The notes under the pieces were generated by a model that was not told the DNA's origin, did no database searches, and saw only the letters and a list, made by a program, of their open reading frames with translations. Made by a program: the position numbers and the translations under genes. Source: Rubrobacter sp. (GTDB taxonomy: Bacteria; Actinomycetota; Rubrobacteria; Rubrobacterales; Rubrobacteraceae). From it: a stretch of 11,028 bases of DNA. Each line of letters begins with the position of its first letter. Position 1 is the first letter of the stretch. Where the stretch lies: the NCBI GenBank assembly GCA_016781775.1, contig JADDPR010000144.1, forward strand, positions 1 to 11,028, in the 5' to 3' direction. Shown here one piece after another: positions 9,624 to 11,028 of the stretch.

Positions 9624-10346
9624 GTGCTCGCCCTGGGCAAGATCGGCAACCCCGACGACGTGCCAGCGATCCTCGAAGGCGCCGACGACGAGGCCTGGCC
9701 CGTCAGGGCGCAGTCCGCGAACGCCCTCGGCATGATCGGGGAGGTGACGTCCATCCCCGTCCTCAAGGATCTGGCGAGCGACAGGGAGTGGTGGGTGCGC
9801 CTGAACGCCTGCAGGGCGCTCGTGAATATGGGTCCCGAGGGCGAGAAGGCCCTGCTCGAGATCCTGGCGTGCGGTGACCACTACGCCCGCGACAGGGCCG
9901 CCGCCATCCTCGAGTCCCGCGGCGTCACCCGGCGCATGGTCAAGAACCTTACCAAGCCCGGCAAGAGGGGCGAGAGGGCCCGGGCCATCGTCCGGGCCGT
10001 GATCCGCTCCGGCTCGACAAAGTACCTCCGCGGCCTCGCCGAAGGGCTCCCCAAGGGCGAAGAACGCGACGCGCTGCTCCGGCTGCTCGCCGAAGGGGAG
10101 GAAGGACGCGACGGCGTGCCCCGGCTCGTGGAGGAGGCCGAGCGGTTGGAGACCGAGATGGCGGACCCCGAAGCTTCCGGCGACAAGCCGACCGAGGCGC
10201 AGGTAGCGGTGGCGGAGCCGCCCGGCGCGAATCTGGTTAAGGTGGACCCGGAGGGCGCAAAGCAGGAGCTGAACTCGCTGCTGGAGGTCGCCTCGCCGGA
10301 AGGGACGGAGAATTCCGACGGGGCGAGAAAGGACGGCGAACGTTGA
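9624..10346 (+). CDS. C-terminal piece of HEAT-repeat protein (240 aa)
   Basis: In frame with the preceding piece and starting at a GTG two codons after the TAG. It contains further HEAT units (LALGKIGNPDDVPAILEG, then ANALGMIGEVTSIPVLKDL, then ACRALVNMGPEGEKALLEI), a basic helical segment, and an acidic Ser/Glu/Pro-rich tail. AAGGAG near 9598 is too far from the GTG (about 20 nt) to be a good ribosome binding site, so reinitiation would be weak. No membrane segment is present in this part. Its end overlaps the glycosyltransferase start by 4 nt, and AAAGGA (10328-10333) serves the next gene. Confidence 0.62.
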   Translation: MLALGKIGNPDDVPAILEGADDEAWPVRAQSANALGMIGEVTSIPVLKDLASDREWWVRLNACRALVNMGPEGEKALLEILACGDHYARDRAAAILESRGVTRRMVKNLTKPGKRGERARAIVRAVIRSGSTKYLRGLAEGLPKGEERDALLRLLAEGEEGRDGVPRLVEEAERLETEMADPEASGDKPTEAQVAVAEPPGANLVKVDPEGAKQELNSLLEVASPEGTENSDGARKDGER

Positions 10347-11028
10347 CGCTCACGGACTTCGTATTGTTCGTCAACTACGCCATCCTCGGCTACTTCTTGC
10401 TGCTCAACTGCTTCCTCTTGTTGCTCTACGTCGTCTCGTTCGTGCAGATAGCCGACTATACAAGGCGCGAGCTCTACAGCGGCCTCCCCGAGCTCTTCAC
10501 CTCGAACTACGCCCCTCCGGTCTCGGTGATCGTGCCGGCCTACAACGAGGAGGCGACCATAGTCGCGAGCGTCCGGTCGCTCCTGGCGCTCCACTACCCG
10601 CTCTTCGAGGTCGTGATCGTCAACGACGGCTCCAAAGACGCCACGGTAGACGTCCTGCGCGAGGAGTTCGGCCTCTCGGAGTCCGACCAGCCCGTGCGCC
10701 TCCTGCTGGAGACGCAGCCGATAAAGGCCGTCTACGCCTCGAGCGTGGAACGCATGATGCTCGTGGACAAGGAGAACGGGGGCAAGGCCGACGCCCTGAA
10801 CGCCGGGATCTGCGCGGCCAACTACCCCCTCGTCTGCTGCATAGACGCCGACCTGATCCTCGACGAGGACGCTCTCCTGAGGGTGGCGCGGCCGATGATC
10901 GAGTCGAGCGAGGTCGTAGCCGTCGGCGGGATCGTGCGCGTCGCCAACGGCTGCAAGGTGGAGAGCGGGCGCGTCGTCGAGGTGAAGACCCCCCGTAACC
11001 CCATCCCCAACTTCCAGATCGTGGAGTA
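10343..11028 (+). CDS. Family 2 glycosyltransferase, membrane polysaccharide synthase type (3' end outside window)
   Basis: The visible 228 residues begin with a membrane segment or hairpin (about 5-36). A GT-A catalytic domain follows: VSVIVPAYNEE (60-70), the nucleotide-binding IVNDGSKDAT (D95), NGGKADALNAGI (145-156), and the metal-binding D-x-D in CIDADLILDEDAL (D168, D170). The GKADALN motif is typical of processive synthases such as PgaC and of chitin/hyaluronan-type enzymes. The acceptor QxxRW motif would lie beyond the window end. TTG 10343 overlaps the preceding stop as TTGA, with AAAGGA 9 nt upstream. By family knowledge it would add sugars from a nucleotide-sugar donor at the inner face of the membrane. 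The product could be an exopolysaccharide or a glycolipid; the sugar cannot be predicted. The sequence is open to the last base, so it is truncated by the window only. Confidence 0.9.
   Translation, partial: MTLTDFVLFVNYAILGYFLLLNCFLLLLYVVSFVQIADYTRRELYSGLPELFTSNYAPPVSVIVPAYNEEATIVASVRSLLALHYPLFEVVIVNDGSKDATVDVLREEFGLSESDQPVRLLLETQPIKAVYASSVERMMLVDKENGGKADALNAGICAANYPLVCCIDADLILDEDALLRVARPMIESSEVVAVGGIVRVANGCKVESGRVVEVKTPRNPIPNFQIVE

Larger units (their letters stand above)
8865..10346 (+). pseudogene. Membrane-anchored HEAT-repeat protein, interrupted by in-frame TAG
   Basis: A gene of about 493 codons with a TAG at 9618-9620 (codon 252) and no frame change. Homology runs through the stop: KEIDLRA, stop, AVLALGKIGNPDD is a normal HEAT helix with one codon replaced. 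The N-terminus has one membrane helix (about 7-29) followed by basic residues, then a helical region and a chain of HEAT/PBS-lyase-type repeats from about residue 121 onward. The C-terminus is acidic and probably disordered. HEAT arrays act as protein-binding scaffolds. The downstream glycosyltransferase overlaps this gene by 4 nt (TTGA), so the two are likely a functional pair at the membrane. The stop may be a real nonsense mutation (for example from CAG, GAG or AAG) or a sequence error. Confidence 0.78.

Overview
The window is high-GC bacterial DNA, densely packed and dominated by signal transduction. GTG/TTG starts, strong G/C bias at third codon positions and PhoB/PhoR-like and multi-PAS hybrid kinases suggest an actinobacterium; a Rubrobacter-like lineage is my best guess. 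This rests on composition and protein style, not on a search.

Layout. (1) The left edge (1-184) holds the likely first codons of a leftward gene, possibly an ECF sigma factor, and a short promoter region. (2) 185-1727 encodes an overlapping rightward pair: an OmpR/PhoB-type response regulator and a PhoR-like histidine kinase with no membrane or sensor domain. (3) 1890-7275 is one very large hybrid histidine kinase locus: TM, CHASE3-like region, TM, HAMP, PAS, PAS, GAF, PAS, PAS, GAF, HisKA, HATPase, REC, REC, HPt. As written it is broken three times near its 3' end: a frameshift at about 5847, a frameshift at about 6527 and an in-frame TGA at 7060. (4) 7281-8288 is an intact REC-GGDEF diguanylate cyclase starting 5 nt after the HPt domain. 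(5) A hairpin at 8302-8325 separates it from a convergent leftward single-domain response regulator (8347-8778). (6) An AT-richer divergent promoter region (8779-8864) with a perfect 10-bp palindrome leads rightward into a membrane-anchored HEAT-repeat protein (8865-10346, interrupted by an in-frame TAG at 9618). A family 2 glycosyltransferase overlaps its end and runs off the window (10343-11028).

How the genes may work together (inference). The hybrid kinase would pass phosphate through its REC domains and HPt to the REC of the adjacent diguanylate cyclase and perhaps to the single-domain regulator. Cyclic di-GMP and/or the regulator could then control a membrane polysaccharide synthase built from the HEAT protein and the glycosyltransferase. 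The four ORF-breaking lesions in two genes are the most striking feature. They mean real decay of the pathway, sequence errors in a draft assembly, or (least likely) recoding, and raw reads would settle which.
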